Both the position numbers and the translations under genes were made by a program. A DNA stretch of 64,000 bases from Gracilaria gracilis. Its lineage: Eukaryota; Rhodophyta; Florideophyceae; Gracilariales; Gracilariaceae. The number at the start of each line of letters is the position of its first letter. Position 1 is the first letter of the stretch. Positions 1 through 10,200 of the stretch are shown here, piece after piece. The notes beneath the pieces are model-generated. The model saw only the letters and a list, made by a program, of their open reading frames with translations. It searched no databases and was not told the DNA's origin. The stretch is from the NCBI GenBank assembly GCA_030374805.1, contig JARGSG010000217.1, positions 1-64,000 of the forward strand, read 5' to 3'.

Positions 1-1
1 A

Positions 2-2341
2 ACTGGAGTTCTTAGAAACGCTGAAGTATGCCCAACATGTAACCTCTCTTTACGGAGAGGGGAAAAGAAGTTCTGGTATCTGACACCATCCTCGGCTCTA
101 ACAGGTCTCTGCAATTCAAATGCTTCCTTCACGCACATCATGGATGGATGTCGAAAGGCAAAACAATTCTTGCTGAAGCAAACGCCGGAGTTTCCACCAC
201 ATGACTACTACCACGGGGAGCTTTTTTTCCGACTGCATGCAGATAAAATGCTAAGTTGGAACGAGTCAGAAGAAGTTCTTATCTTTCTTTCATTATCAAC
301 TGACGGGTTTGAATGTGGGAGGGATCGAACTGGCAACGCAGTCTCCACATGGCCAATTGTGTCATCAGTTTTGAACTTTCCAGTGTCGGAACGGAGCAAA
401 GCATCGAACATGATCATCCACGCAATCATACCAGGCACGCACGAGTCCAAGCATTTCGAGACGTTTCTAGAGCCACTGCTTAAGGATTTGAAGATGTTAG
501 AGGAGGGCATCCGGGTTCCCTGCAGTGATGGGAGAGTAAGAACTCTCAAGGCCTTTCTTATGTATTTCACAGCAGACTGGCCAGCCGCATCCAAGGTTTT
601 TGGGTATGCCGGCCATAATGCAAGCCTGTTTTGTCGGTACTGTTGTAAAGAGAAAACGTATTTCAAGAATCTGAAAACGTCGTATGCAGTACCTGAAAGG
701 ACTGTGAAAGAGTATAAGGATGCCCTTCGAGGAAGTGAAAGGAACAGAGTCCAAAATTTGGTAGAACAAGAATTTGTACTGAAGAGAAGCCATGGAATAG
801 TTCAGGATGTGTGGCGCAAGCTCAGCAAAAAGAGTCTGAATGCATCATCGAGAAAGCAGATATCCAAAGAAACCGGCATCAGAAAGAAACCATCATTGTC
901 CCTCTTACAGTTGGACTTTGTTTCATCTTTTCCGTACGACGTCATGCACTTGGTACTTCTAGGGTGGGTAAAGCAGATCCTCAATCTCATAACTGGATCG
1001 CACGCAAGACATAAGGAAGGAGCTTTACCGGACTACTGCATTCCGCCAGATACGATGATTGAGATAAATCAAGCAATGTCCAAATCATCTAAAGGAATAC
1101 CAACCTGCTGGGGGCGACCCCCCTTTTCGTTGGAAAGTCTCGCCAAGTACAAAGCAGAAGATCTAAAACGGCATTCAGAGTTGTATCTTACTCCTTTCTT
1201 GCATTATTACAAAGTAGATAAGAAAATCGTCCGGATCTGGACACTCACTTCTCGAATGGTCAAGCTGAGTTTTGGTTATGACTGTTCACATGAAAGGATA
1301 TCATATCTCCGTGAGACTGTTGACGAGATGTACGCCAGGTTTGTGGAATTGGTTTATGATTCGAAATCACAAGCGTTTTGCTTCACTCCAAGTACTCATG
1401 CTATTCTTCATATTCCAGAAATTCTTCGGGACTGCGGACCATTACCATCATGCTCACAATTCGTAGTAGAACGGCTTCTTGGCCAAATTGGCAAACGTGT
1501 TCAGAACAGTCCACACCTTTCTGCTCATATCTTCCACAAGAACTTTCGACTTTTAGCGTTACGTCTTTCGAACGATGGCCAAACCCCCACCAATTTTCCC
1601 GGCACACAAAAGATTCAACAGTTTAGTTCGACTAGGAAACCTTCCGAAAGTATATTGTCAGAAGTAGGAGTTAATGCCTACTGTAACGGGCCAGGTTGCA
1701 GTCCACCTTCAAACTGGCTTTCGCACGAGCGAAAAAGATGCATAGGAGAGTTTGTACGACAAAACTTTCCTGCACAAACCAGGTTCAGCATAGATCGAGC
1801 TAGGGAGTATGGAAGTACCATGATCATGGAACAAAATGGAGCGCTTTCGATAGAGACTTTCGACGCGTTTCGAACCCGAGCTTCCAAGCAGAAAAACTGT
1901 CGCCAGAAGCACCTCATTGCAGCTCATTTCATTGGAGACAACGGTACTCAAAATTCCCATTCCTCTACGCTTCATTCACAGTATGATATCGATCGCAGAA
2001 CAGAAAGAGACTTGTACTACGGGAGTGTGAGAAAGATTTTTGAGGTCGTACTTATTACTGATACAAACGGTGAAAAGAAAACAATAACCATCGTTATTGC
2101 TGACTTTCTCTGGCATTATGACATAATTGAGGATTCACAATACGCCCTACGTTATACTGAAGGGAGGCAGGTAACCAGCGCTTCAACCGAGATTGTTCAA
2201 GTTATCAACCGAAGTATCGGGATAGTTGATTTGTCAGGTCGTCGATATTTTCTTGATAAAGGATGGAGTCAACGTGGGGAGAGAACCGAGCCCTTCGAAG
2301 AAACTCTAAGAGGAGTCAAGAAAGTTTTCCCGATGAGATAA
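2..2341 (+). CDS. Tnp2-type CACTA/Plavaka transposase, 5' end outside the window
   Basis: The frame is open from base 2, so the gene starts left of the window; the ATG at 140 is internal. Upstream of it the frame encodes a CPTC zinc-type pair (around bases 38-49). The body matches the Tnp2/Transposase_21 layout: a WP..S.LNFPVSERSKA stretch, then IPGTHESKHFETFLEPLLKDLK, then a DWPAASKVFGYAGH region followed by a CRYCC cysteine cluster (the substrate-handling part of the RNase H fold). The C-terminal half has the DUF4218-like block (YDVMHLVLLGWVKQIL; GPLPSCSQFVVERLLG). It would cut and paste the element by DDE chemistry in the nucleus. No stop or frameshift is seen over 780 codons, so this copy may be recent. 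Terminal inverted repeats were not identified because the left end is off the window. Family call is secure; exact superfamily (CACTA versus Plavaka) is inferred. Confidence 0.8.
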   Translation, partial: TGVLRNAEVCPTCNLSLRRGEKKFWYLTPSSALTGLCNSNASFTHIMDGCRKAKQFLLKQTPEFPPHDYYHGELFFRLHADKMLSWNESEEVLIFLSLSTDGFECGRDRTGNAVSTWPIVSSVLNFPVSERSKASNMIIHAIIPGTHESKHFETFLEPLLKDLKMLEEGIRVPCSDGRVRTLKAFLMYFTADWPAASKVFGYAGHNASLFCRYCCKEKTYFKNLKTSYAVPERTVKEYKDALRGSERNRVQNLVEQEFVLKRSHGIVQDVWRKLSKKSLNASSRKQISKETGIRKKPSLSLLQLDFVSSFPYDVMHLVLLGWVKQILNLITGSHARHKEGALPDYCIPPDTMIEINQAMSKSSKGIPTCWGRPPFSLESLAKYKAEDLKRHSELYLTPFLHYYKVDKKIVRIWTLTSRMVKLSFGYDCSHERISYLRETVDEMYARFVELVYDSKSQAFCFTPSTHAILHIPEILRDCGPLPSCSQFVVERLLGQIGKRVQNSPHLSAHIFHKNFRLLALRLSNDGQTPTNFPGTQKIQQFSSTRKPSESILSEVGVNAYCNGPGCSPPSNWLSHERKRCIGEFVRQNFPAQTRFSIDRAREYGSTMIMEQNGALSIETFDAFRTRASKQKNCRQKHLIAAHFIGDNGTQNSHSSTLHSQYDIDRRTERDLYYGSVRKIFEVVLITDTNGEKKTITIVIADFLWHYDIIEDSQYALRYTEGRQVTSASTEIVQVINRSIGIVDLSGRRYFLDKGWSQRGERTEPFEETLRGVKKVFPMR

Positions 2342-3441
2342 GCACATTCACAACAGTTACGCAACCACATATGGACCATTTCACCAATATCTGAATGCCG
2401 TCTGCCATGTATCCTAATGGAAGAGAATGGGCAGTATAATCGTTGCTCTGCCAGGACCTCTCTGTCGTAGATTTGGACACCTCGCTCTAGTGCTGGTACT
2501 AACCAACAATGAAACTTGATGAGCAATGGAAGATGTTCTCAGCATTCCCAATGGGAGCTTCCACTCGAGGAATAGGCAATCTCAACAAGCTTTCTCGGCA
2601 GTCTGGCACATATTACTGGGCTTCACACTCGTCTCGACCCCGTTCTAGTGCTCCAAGATATCCTGGCAGGGAAAATGTGCCCATGCGGGAACGTCTGCCA
2701 TTCCTGCCGACACATTGCGGCACCAATAAATCTCAACTTCTTAAATACGATGCAACGCGGGGTACAGGAATCTAAACGTGGCACGAGGCAGCCGCATACT
2801 ACAATATGAGTTTCTTATTCACTATACACGGCGGCCACATCCATGGAGAAGGAGATCGATGGCAGCTGAGAGTCGTCCTGAACGTAGCGACAGAGAGAGT
2901 GTGGTTCCAAGATCACATGGATCACCAATGAAGCGCCATTATACACGCAGCTGAACACAACTTTGACGAGCTCGGAAACTTTGGTGTGACAGCAAATCAT
3001 TCAGCACATGATTGTGCTGCGCCCAGAGTTAGATTTGAGACAGCGTGGGCAGTTGAGATATGAGCATATCGATGGGTACACATGATGTCTTCGGCCTCGC
3101 CTCTGGTACCAGAGATGAACAAAATAGGCGCATTGTGCGACATCTGAGCTCGTAAAGGATCACACAGATGGTAGATTTGATCATGGTCAGGCTCTACAAC
3201 GAGGTCGGACACCAACAGCTTGTAGTAGAGGGTAAGAACTGCACATTTGAGCACCAGCAGCTTATTGAGCAAGCGCTGGGCGGTGATTACCTCGCTTGGA
3301 CCGCCTCCAGCTGGGTCTGATGATAGAAGAGCGTGCGTTGAATGGCAAGGAGAAAGCAAGAATGTAGAAGAGCGGAAGCAGTAAGCTGAGCAATACCTAT
3401 CGCAATCTTGAAATTCCAACTGTACCATTGTACCCTTGTAA
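2342..3441. other. gene-poor stretch between transposase and basic protein
   Basis: About 1.1 kb with no gene I can support. Short open frames occur on both strands (2509-2775 +, 2997-3479 -), but none resembles a known domain. The minus-strand frame has a few plausible-looking helices and could be a piece of a decayed gene. The stretch probably belongs to the flanking CACTA-type element. Confidence 0.4.
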
Positions 3442-4332
3442 GTGGAGCTCACAGGGGGCTCCAATAAAAAACGGTACATGTACTGGCTCTGCTGTTCCTC
3501 GGATAACCCTACAGGTATTCATTACTCTGTAAAGCACCTTGTAACATGCCACAGGTTTGTGGCATGTTACACGGCCTTTCCCACATATAATCCCCTCGGC
3601 ATACGGAGAGATTCCGTCGGAAAACATGCCGGTGTGGTCATAACAGACCGTCTTCACCTCGGCGATATGTCTGGTAGGTATCGGGAGATTACTTTTCCAG
3701 ACGATTCGAACTGCTCTTTGAAGAAATTAATGGTACCATGCACGACCAAGTTCATATCTATAAGAGAGTCATATGCCCCAGACACGCATCGAAATGTTGA
3801 ACATATACACTTTGTGAGGGGAAGGAAAGATAATCTGGCAAAGCCACCCTCGACGCCCCGTGCCTCTAGTGATTCACTGAGGAAAAAAATCTGGCGCGAA
3901 TGTGAACAGAACCGGAAAAGAGAAAATAGAAGCCAACGGAGGCGATATAAGATCGAGCGTGTTTCCGAATCATCGGCAACGAAAAAGAAGCGTCTTGACA
4001 GGCGACGTGCGTGGTATGCGGAATACGCTAAGAGAAAAAGAGAATTACGATCAAACAATAGTTGCTCTGAGAACAACTCGATCATAAATACAAGCAGCTC
4101 ATCCCACTATACACCCTCTCCCGTGCCAAGTACTGTTGAGGTATTATCAGGTGATGGTGAATTTTCCAACTCCTCTCCGGTTCTTTCAGGCCATTTGATG
4201 AGCACGAGCGAGGAATCAAGGAACCATGATGAGCTCAAAACTACGGTCTCAAGCAAGCATTGGAACACGCCAATTATGTGTATGAATTGCAAGTCCAGGA
4301 AAGGCTTGTGCGTGTATATAACCACTTCTTGA
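3442..4332 (+). CDS. unidentified basic protein, possibly second protein of the CACTA-type element
   Basis: An open frame of 296 codons, not recognised. The middle (about residues 135-215) is strongly basic, rich in RKR/RRR blocks and predicted helix, ending in a serine-rich tail. This suggests a nuclear, nucleic-acid-binding protein. A CxxC pair (MCMNCK) lies near residue 280. CACTA elements often carry a second, DNA-binding protein (TnpA type) next to Tnp2, and the position fits, but no homology is visible. The start is uncertain: the first 80 residues cover the hairpin at 3541-3570, so translation may begin at a later Met, for example near 3667. It could also be a chance frame. Confidence 0.35.
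   Translation: MELTGGSNKKRYMYWLCCSSDNPTGIHYSVKHLVTCHRFVACYTAFPTYNPLGIRRDSVGKHAGVVITDRLHLGDMSGRYREITFPDDSNCSLKKLMVPCTTKFISIRESYAPDTHRNVEHIHFVRGRKDNLAKPPSTPRASSDSLRKKIWRECEQNRKRENRSQRRRYKIERVSESSATKKKRLDRRRAWYAEYAKRKRELRSNNSCSENNSIINTSSSSHYTPSPVPSTVEVLSGDGEFSNSSPVLSGHLMSTSEESRNHDELKTTVSSKHWNTPIMCMNCKSRKGLCVYITTS
3541..3570. repeat. perfect 12-bp hairpin
   Basis: GTAACATGCCAC at 3541-3552 is followed by AGGTTT and the exact reverse complement at 3559-3570. The arms are perfect. It could be a small foldback element or an RNA stem; function unknown. Confidence 0.7.
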
Positions 4333-4955
4333 CACCAGCAAAGACCACACCGGCATCCGATGATATAGTCATTCGTGTTACACATGATTCTGATCTTGGC
4401 ACTATTGTAAGAACATCAGAAGTTTGGATTTCGGATTCCGAACATGTAACCAGTGGATTAAAATCTCCTCGAAAGGCCCGCGCCGCAAAATCAGCATCAC
4501 CCGCATCCAGTGCGGGGAATGAAATGCCCTAGAAAATCCATTCCTCCACCACACACACTCCAGTGATATGGGGATTAGATGGATTATAAAACTCGATGGT
4601 GTGTATCCTACATCGCCATACTTTCTCTCCTGGCTACATGTCTTTTTCGTGTATCTTGAACAACGACATAAGATAGGTACCGTGCAGCAAAACCGCACTT
4701 CTGCCTCATTACATAGTGGAACTGCCTTCCTGTCTCACAACCATTCATTAAACTTGTTGTAGCTGCCAATACCATCTGCTCGTTCGGCTACCATCTTGTA
4801 ACACGAAGCAGCGCGCTGCTCTGCTAAGTGAACTGCAGCAGCGTGCGACTGAGAACGATAAGGAAAAGTTGATGAAATCGATAAAGAGAAGGTGGTGCCT
4901 ACGGCTGAGGCTTGGCATCCACGCACTCGTCGTCGCCTTGGTCGTCGGTGGGTTG
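4333..4955. other. spacer before RAD9
   Basis: About 620 bases with no supported gene. The right part (4750-4955) is the region downstream of the minus-strand RAD9 gene and should hold its 3' UTR. Composition changes here from AT-rich transposon DNA on the left to GC-rich host DNA on the right. Confidence 0.4.
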
Positions 4956-6008
4956 CTAAGCGAGACTGCCACTAAGCGCCGGAAAGTTGGCGAAGAAATC
5001 ACTGGCTGGCGGAACGGACGCGTCATGGGGCACGAGTACAGGCGCAGATGGATAATGCGAGTTGAAGGAGGCGTGCTGGTTGGAGTGTGGATGCGACGCA
5101 GACACGTACTGCGACGACGGAGATTGGTGACTGTGCATGTGCACGGGATGCGAAGACGGCGCTTGCAGGGGATGACTCGCGATGGGCTGGCAGATAGATG
5201 ATTTGGTTTGGTGATGAGAGTGGTAAGGCGGCACGGTTCCCGGGGTGTGGGGGTGCTTGGTCGAGAGCTCTGTGAGCGCGCGACGCGACTGCAAGGCGTC
5301 AAAGGAGTGCTCGTTCCTGGTGGTGAACACGAAGCGCGCGTCAAACAAGAGAAGGTTATCGAGGTTGCGGTGGTCAAAGATGAACAAAAGCGGCTGGCCC
5401 GGCTGGGTGAAGGCGACGGTGATGGGGCTGTCGAACGGTTTGCAAAAGTCGAGCGCGGTGCGAAGCGAGCGGCACGCAATGGTGAGCGACGACTGGTCAA
5501 GCGGGAAGCTGTACTGCTCCAGCTCGGCCGACGACACGGTCCTTTTTTGTGCGCAAAATGACGTGCGACGGGTGGTGGTCCACGAAAAAGGTGAGACGCA
5601 GCGCGTCGGCAGTGGGCAGCAGCGTAATCTCGTCCAGCGTGAGGTGGAAGTTGAGCCGAGTGTCCAGGAACAGACGCCCACTGCAGCGTAAAATGTAGCT
5701 CGGCTGGCTGGCAGACACGGTGATGACGCGGCCGTTGACGACAAGCAGGTGGAAGTGCTTGCACACGTAGGAGGTGCGAGCGTACGAAGAGCTGCAGCGC
5801 GTGGACGACAGCGCGCCGATGCAGCGACAAGACGGCGCCCGGCGAGCGCAGCGGCTGTAGGAGCGCGCGCGTGGGCTGCTTGTACGAGCCCGCTTGACGG
5901 CGACAGGTGGTGCTGCGAGAAGAAGAGTTCTTGCAGAGGGAAGGAGGCGAAGGTAGTCTGCGAGGCATTTAGGACGCGCAGCGTTAACGGGGGTGGCGTG
6001 GGCGTCAT
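4956..6008 (-). pseudogene. RAD9: RAD9-like checkpoint clamp subunit, reading frame broken
   Basis: RAD9 joins RAD1 and HUS1 in the 9-1-1 clamp loaded at DNA damage. The N-terminus reads LTLRVLNASQTTFASFPLQ then ELFFSQHHLSPSSG, which parallels the RAD9 segment LSLRTVNSSRSAYACF...LFFQQYQ. A middle segment in another frame (5766-5550, starting CKHFHLLVVNG) covers the clamp core. The last part returns to the first frame with EQYSFPLDQSSLTIACRSLR and the FTQPGQPLLFIFDH block, which matches the RAD9 second clamp domain (FDAPGRPAIF). After that comes a disordered His/Ser/Pro tail ending at 4956, as in other RAD9 proteins. The frame changes at least twice; the clearest change is at a run of six T (5543-5548). 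A homopolymer sequencing error is as likely as real decay, so the gene may be intact in the organism. The start at 6008 is the first ATG of the conserved region; some family N-terminal residues are missing and could lie in an upstream exon. Confidence 0.65.
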
Positions 6009-6241
6009 TTAGATGAACTCGGACAGCTTAGTGGCGGTTTGTGCGATGCGCGAAAGCGAGCGGATGCTCGCGCCGTCAGCCAGCACCACATCCATTGAGT
6101 GAGCGTGGCGTAGGGCGACGACGGACGTCGGCGGCAACGAACGGGGGCGCCCCCCTCCCCTCTCATTCCCCCCCGCGAAGAAACTTGTAGCGTCGGCGCC
6201 AGGAACACAAGGGTAATTTGTATTCTTTACCGGTAAGATAT

Positions 6242-6953
6242 CTAAAACTCAAACTTGATCGGGCGCAGATCACGCAGAGCAACTGCAGCGCAAGTGGAAC
6301 TTGATTGACGACGCACAGGGTTGCAGCACACCTGCAGCAACTGCAGCGCCAAAACGTCATAATCTCCCGGCTTGCGCAAGCAAAGCTCGCTCATCTGCCG
6401 CTCGGCATCCCTTGCGCAGCCCCTCATCGCCAGCAGTCCCGCGGCCGCAGATGACTCGTGCCCCACCAGGATGTAAGTGCGCCCAGCCCGGGGTGACCTC
6501 ATGAAACGGCGACTGGGCACACTCGCGCACAAACGCCACCGACGACTGCACATCGTTGTTGGACCACGCCACCTTGGAGCGACACGACTTGGTGTCAAAC
6601 GAGAAGGGGCGTGGGTCAGTCGCGTCTGTCTCGGACAGCGGCGGACGCCGCACGCAGCAGTCTAGCATAGGCTGCGCATAGCGCGCAAACTGGGTGGCGT
6701 TTAGGTGCGGCAGCACGCGCGCAACGCAGTGCACGGTGTTTTTGTTATGGGCGGCCGTGTTGCGCGTAGCGCGCAAAAAGCTACTTAACACGAACGCTTT
6801 GGTCTCGTTGGCGGAGCGCTTGCACACTAACGCGTAGCTGTTGCACGTGGCGGTGCCGAACACGTGCATGAGCTCCACAAATTTGGCTCGTGCGCCGGCG
6901 AGCAGCAGTAACGCCACGAGAGCCGAGAGAAGAGGCGGTAATAGGCGCGGCAT
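6242..6953 (-). pseudogene. unidentified secreted cysteine-containing protein, frame broken once
   Basis: The protein starts with a clear signal peptide (MPRLLPPLLSALVALLLLAG, then ARA as a cleavage site). The mature part has evenly spread cysteines and NxT sites (NET, NAT), so it probably enters the secretory pathway. The first frame runs from 6953 to 6357. From about 6475 a second minus-strand frame, ending at 6242 (LALQLLQVCCNPV...), looks more natural than the tail of the first, so I suspect a single frame change near 6470-6500. No family recognised. It shares GC-rich composition with RAD9 and DMX on either side and is divergent from DMX (about 310 bases apart). Confidence 0.45.
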
Positions 6954-7262
6954 TGCGGCTCTTTGTGTGGCGGGCAGGTTGGGCGGGCAGCCTGTGGCAT
7001 GAAGTACTCCATGCCATCAAACCTATAAACGCTACCCTTGGGTAGCTAGATATAGATATGACTCATACTCTATTGTATATAAATGTAAATGAAAACTTCT
7101 CATTGAGAAGAGATGAAAAGGCAACGCTACGCAGCTTACAGTCGGAGCGGCTGTCAGCGCTGCGCCTCGGCACTTGGCAGCGGGTGCGCGTGCGGTTGCA
7201 CTTGGGCTTTGTGATGTGATTGCCGGCGGCAAGCGGTGTGACGCTGACAAGGGCGCCGTCGT

Positions 7263-10200
7263 TTGAGCGCGCGCACAAACCGCAGCGGTGGCAGCATCAA
7301 TGGCGCCGGCGCTGAGCGCGGCGGCCGCACAGCGAGGACGCCGACGCCGTGCGCTTCGCGAGCGCGCTTCGCCCGCCGCCGCGAGCGCTGCACGCTCGTG
7401 CAGCACCGGCCGCCCGCCGTCACGTCGCACTCCGGCTGCCTGGACGTGCTGCTCTTTCCGCGGGCGTGCTGCTGGTCGCCTACGCCACCGCCGACCAGCT
7501 GGTCATTGCGCGCGCCTCCGATCTGCACGCGCTGCTTCGACTGCGCGCGCCGCCCGAGCTGCGCCGTGCGCGTGCGCGCGCTGTGGTCAGTGCGCTTGCC
7601 TTTCGTCAGTACGACGCCGCCGTCACGGCCGCCTTTGGCGACTGCGTCGTCGTCTTCGAGGGCTGGTCGCCCGCCGCGCGCGAGCTGCGCTTCGTGTACG
7701 ACTGCCGTCGCCCGGAGGTGGTGCTCGCTGCTCGCCGCAGATTGCCGGCGCGCCTGGCGCACCCCATCGTGTCGCTGTCGTGGAGCGCGTTGGGCCGCGA
7801 GCTATGCACCGTCGCCGACACCATCTTCGTGTGGATTCTCTCGCCGCACCACCGCCCCGTGCGCTACTCGCCGCGCGTGGTGGTGCAGCGCGCCCAGATC
7901 CCCACGCTGCCGCTCGCGCTCGCCGCCATGTCGCCGGACGCCGCCTACGTCGCCGTGTCGTGCCTGTATGCGCGCGTGTCTTATTTGTTTCGCATCGCCA
8001 CCAGCCTGCGCCACGTGCCGTGCGCGCAGATTGTGCACGGCCGCTCCGGGGTCTCAAACCTCGACTGGAAGAAGCGCGGCGGCGGCAACCAGGCGCTCAT
8101 GACCACCGCCCGCGACGGCACCATCCGCATCTGGGTGCGCGCCTCCTCCCGTAACAAGCCCTACAACGACAATCAACCGCTCTCCGTCAGCCCCGAGTCG
8201 TGGATCGAAGAAATTGCGCGAAGCCCGCATGTGGAACGCACCGCGCGTGCGGGCGCCGCCTTCGTGTCGTGGGGCGGTGGTGGCGGCGTTGCCGACGATG
8301 AGGGCGATGCCATGGCCACCAACGCCGCGCACCCCTTCCTGGCAGAGGGCACCGCGCCCAAACCTAGCCACTGCTATCACTGGGTGCTGCGCGTGGCGGG
8401 AGGCGACGCGCGCGCCTGGCGCGTGCGCGGCCTTGATGAGCCGCCCACGCGCCGAGTTTGCCCGCCTGGAGCCCGCCAATGATGACCCGCTCAATGCGCT
8501 GGAGGCCGACATGGACGTTGACTAGCGTCGGCCTGACTTTCCGTTGCGCGATGTGGCCCGTGGCCCGCCATGAAGGCCGTTGTGCCCATTCCGCTTACCA
8601 CCTCGTCCAAGCACAACATCGGCTTGGTCAAGTCGTACGCCATTTCGAACGGCGAGCGTCGCTTGCGCAGTCCGGAGCCGCCACAGGCGCCCCAACCTCG
8701 TCGCCATCTTCGCGCTAGCTGTCCGCCAGGGCATCCCGTTTCTGGCGCGCTATGATGTCTGTCTCACCTCCAATATGCCTGCAGTATGTCGCGCGCGAGT
8801 AGGTGTTGGCCATACGTCGCCGGTCATTGATATTGTGGCCACTGAGCCGTGCTCGTCAACCATGCTTGGTAGCAACGGATAACTTGCGAGCCGTGGTTGT
8901 AGCGGAGACGTGTTGATCTGGCGTACAAATGTGTCGTCGGGCGCCTGGGAATCGTTGACGCCCGTAGCCGCACTTCCTGGGCCTCACACTGCCGTAGCCT
9001 TCTGTCCCATCAAGTTCACCTCCCGCAATCGATGGGAGTTGGGCATCTTTACATGCGATGCAGCTCACTGATAGCTGCGATTGTTCCAGTTCATCAACCT
9101 TGTCCGCAAAACCGATTTCACCTCGAAGCAGGACGTGCAGTACGGCAAACAGGTTGCGGTATGTCGCTCCAGAACGCGCGGTGCGGTGGAGTCCGTCGTC
9201 ACACCTCATATCTGTGCCAATGCCGATAGGTAAGGGTGATTTGGAGCTTGCTGCAAAGTGAGCAGTTCTCGGCGTGAGGGAAGATGGTCGCCTTTGCGTC
9301 TGGCAAGTGGTCAGACGGCATCGAAAGGAGTGAAACTTGAACCTTGCGTAGTCCGCGTTAGTGGTAGTAGACACCACTGTGTAACTTGTATTAGTACGGG
9401 GGAACTAACAAACATTGGCCATCACATTTTCGTGACTGGTGGGGAGGACGGTAGCCTGTTTATTAACATCGCCGGCGAGTCTGAAATGGCAACCTCCTAC
9501 GGGCTTACGGATGAGGAGAGCGACGAAGAAGAGGCAGATGAAGGAGTCATTTGGCTACGTCAACTTGCTCATCTTCAACCGGAGTCAGATCTCGGTGCCG
9601 TCAAGGATGTTGAAGTTCTTTACGGTGGCTCCCGTATCATGAGTCTACATGGGTCTGAAATCACGATGGTGTGGTCCCGCGATTCTTTGGAGGCAGTAAC
9701 GTGGCATGTCGAGTACCAAGCGACCATATCAGAAGAAAAGGATGAAGGCTCTCATCGACTGGGCTTCACTTCTTCCATTGGGTTTGATCAAGACACTAAC
9801 TTCTCACTAATAGCTTTAAGGGCGAATGGAACTTTCCAGCGATACCGCCGCAGACTCGGCTCTCCCTGGGAGTGCCTGCAACAAAGCGAAGTTCCCTCAC
9901 GATCACTTGGGCGCCCAACAGTATTCATTGAAGCATGTTGGCAAGAATGTTTTTGTGGCTTCATCTGGTCGAGGTCTTTGTGTTCTAGGGTGTCTCTAAG
10001 AACGAAACTTATACAGCTAAGTTTAGCTCAAATGCTGCAGGGTACAGCCCTGCGAACAGTCTGATTGCTCACCTACTAACAGGGGGTCGCGCATGGCAAC
10101 TTGTGTCCTCTCTTGAAGAACTTCATGCGTTCGTACGCAGAATGCTTTTGCGGAAGGCCTCCGAAACATCATACGGAGCAGGGCGGGGCCTAATTGCACC

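Noticed and set aside
2997-3479. 160-codon minus-strand frame
   Set aside because: No recognisable domain and no partner exon that I could define; possible decayed gene only.
7154-8154. Competing long frames at the DMX N-terminus on both strands
   Set aside because: Only the frame 7349-8482 gives WD-type strands such as TTARDGTIRIWV; the others are Arg/Ala-rich shadows.
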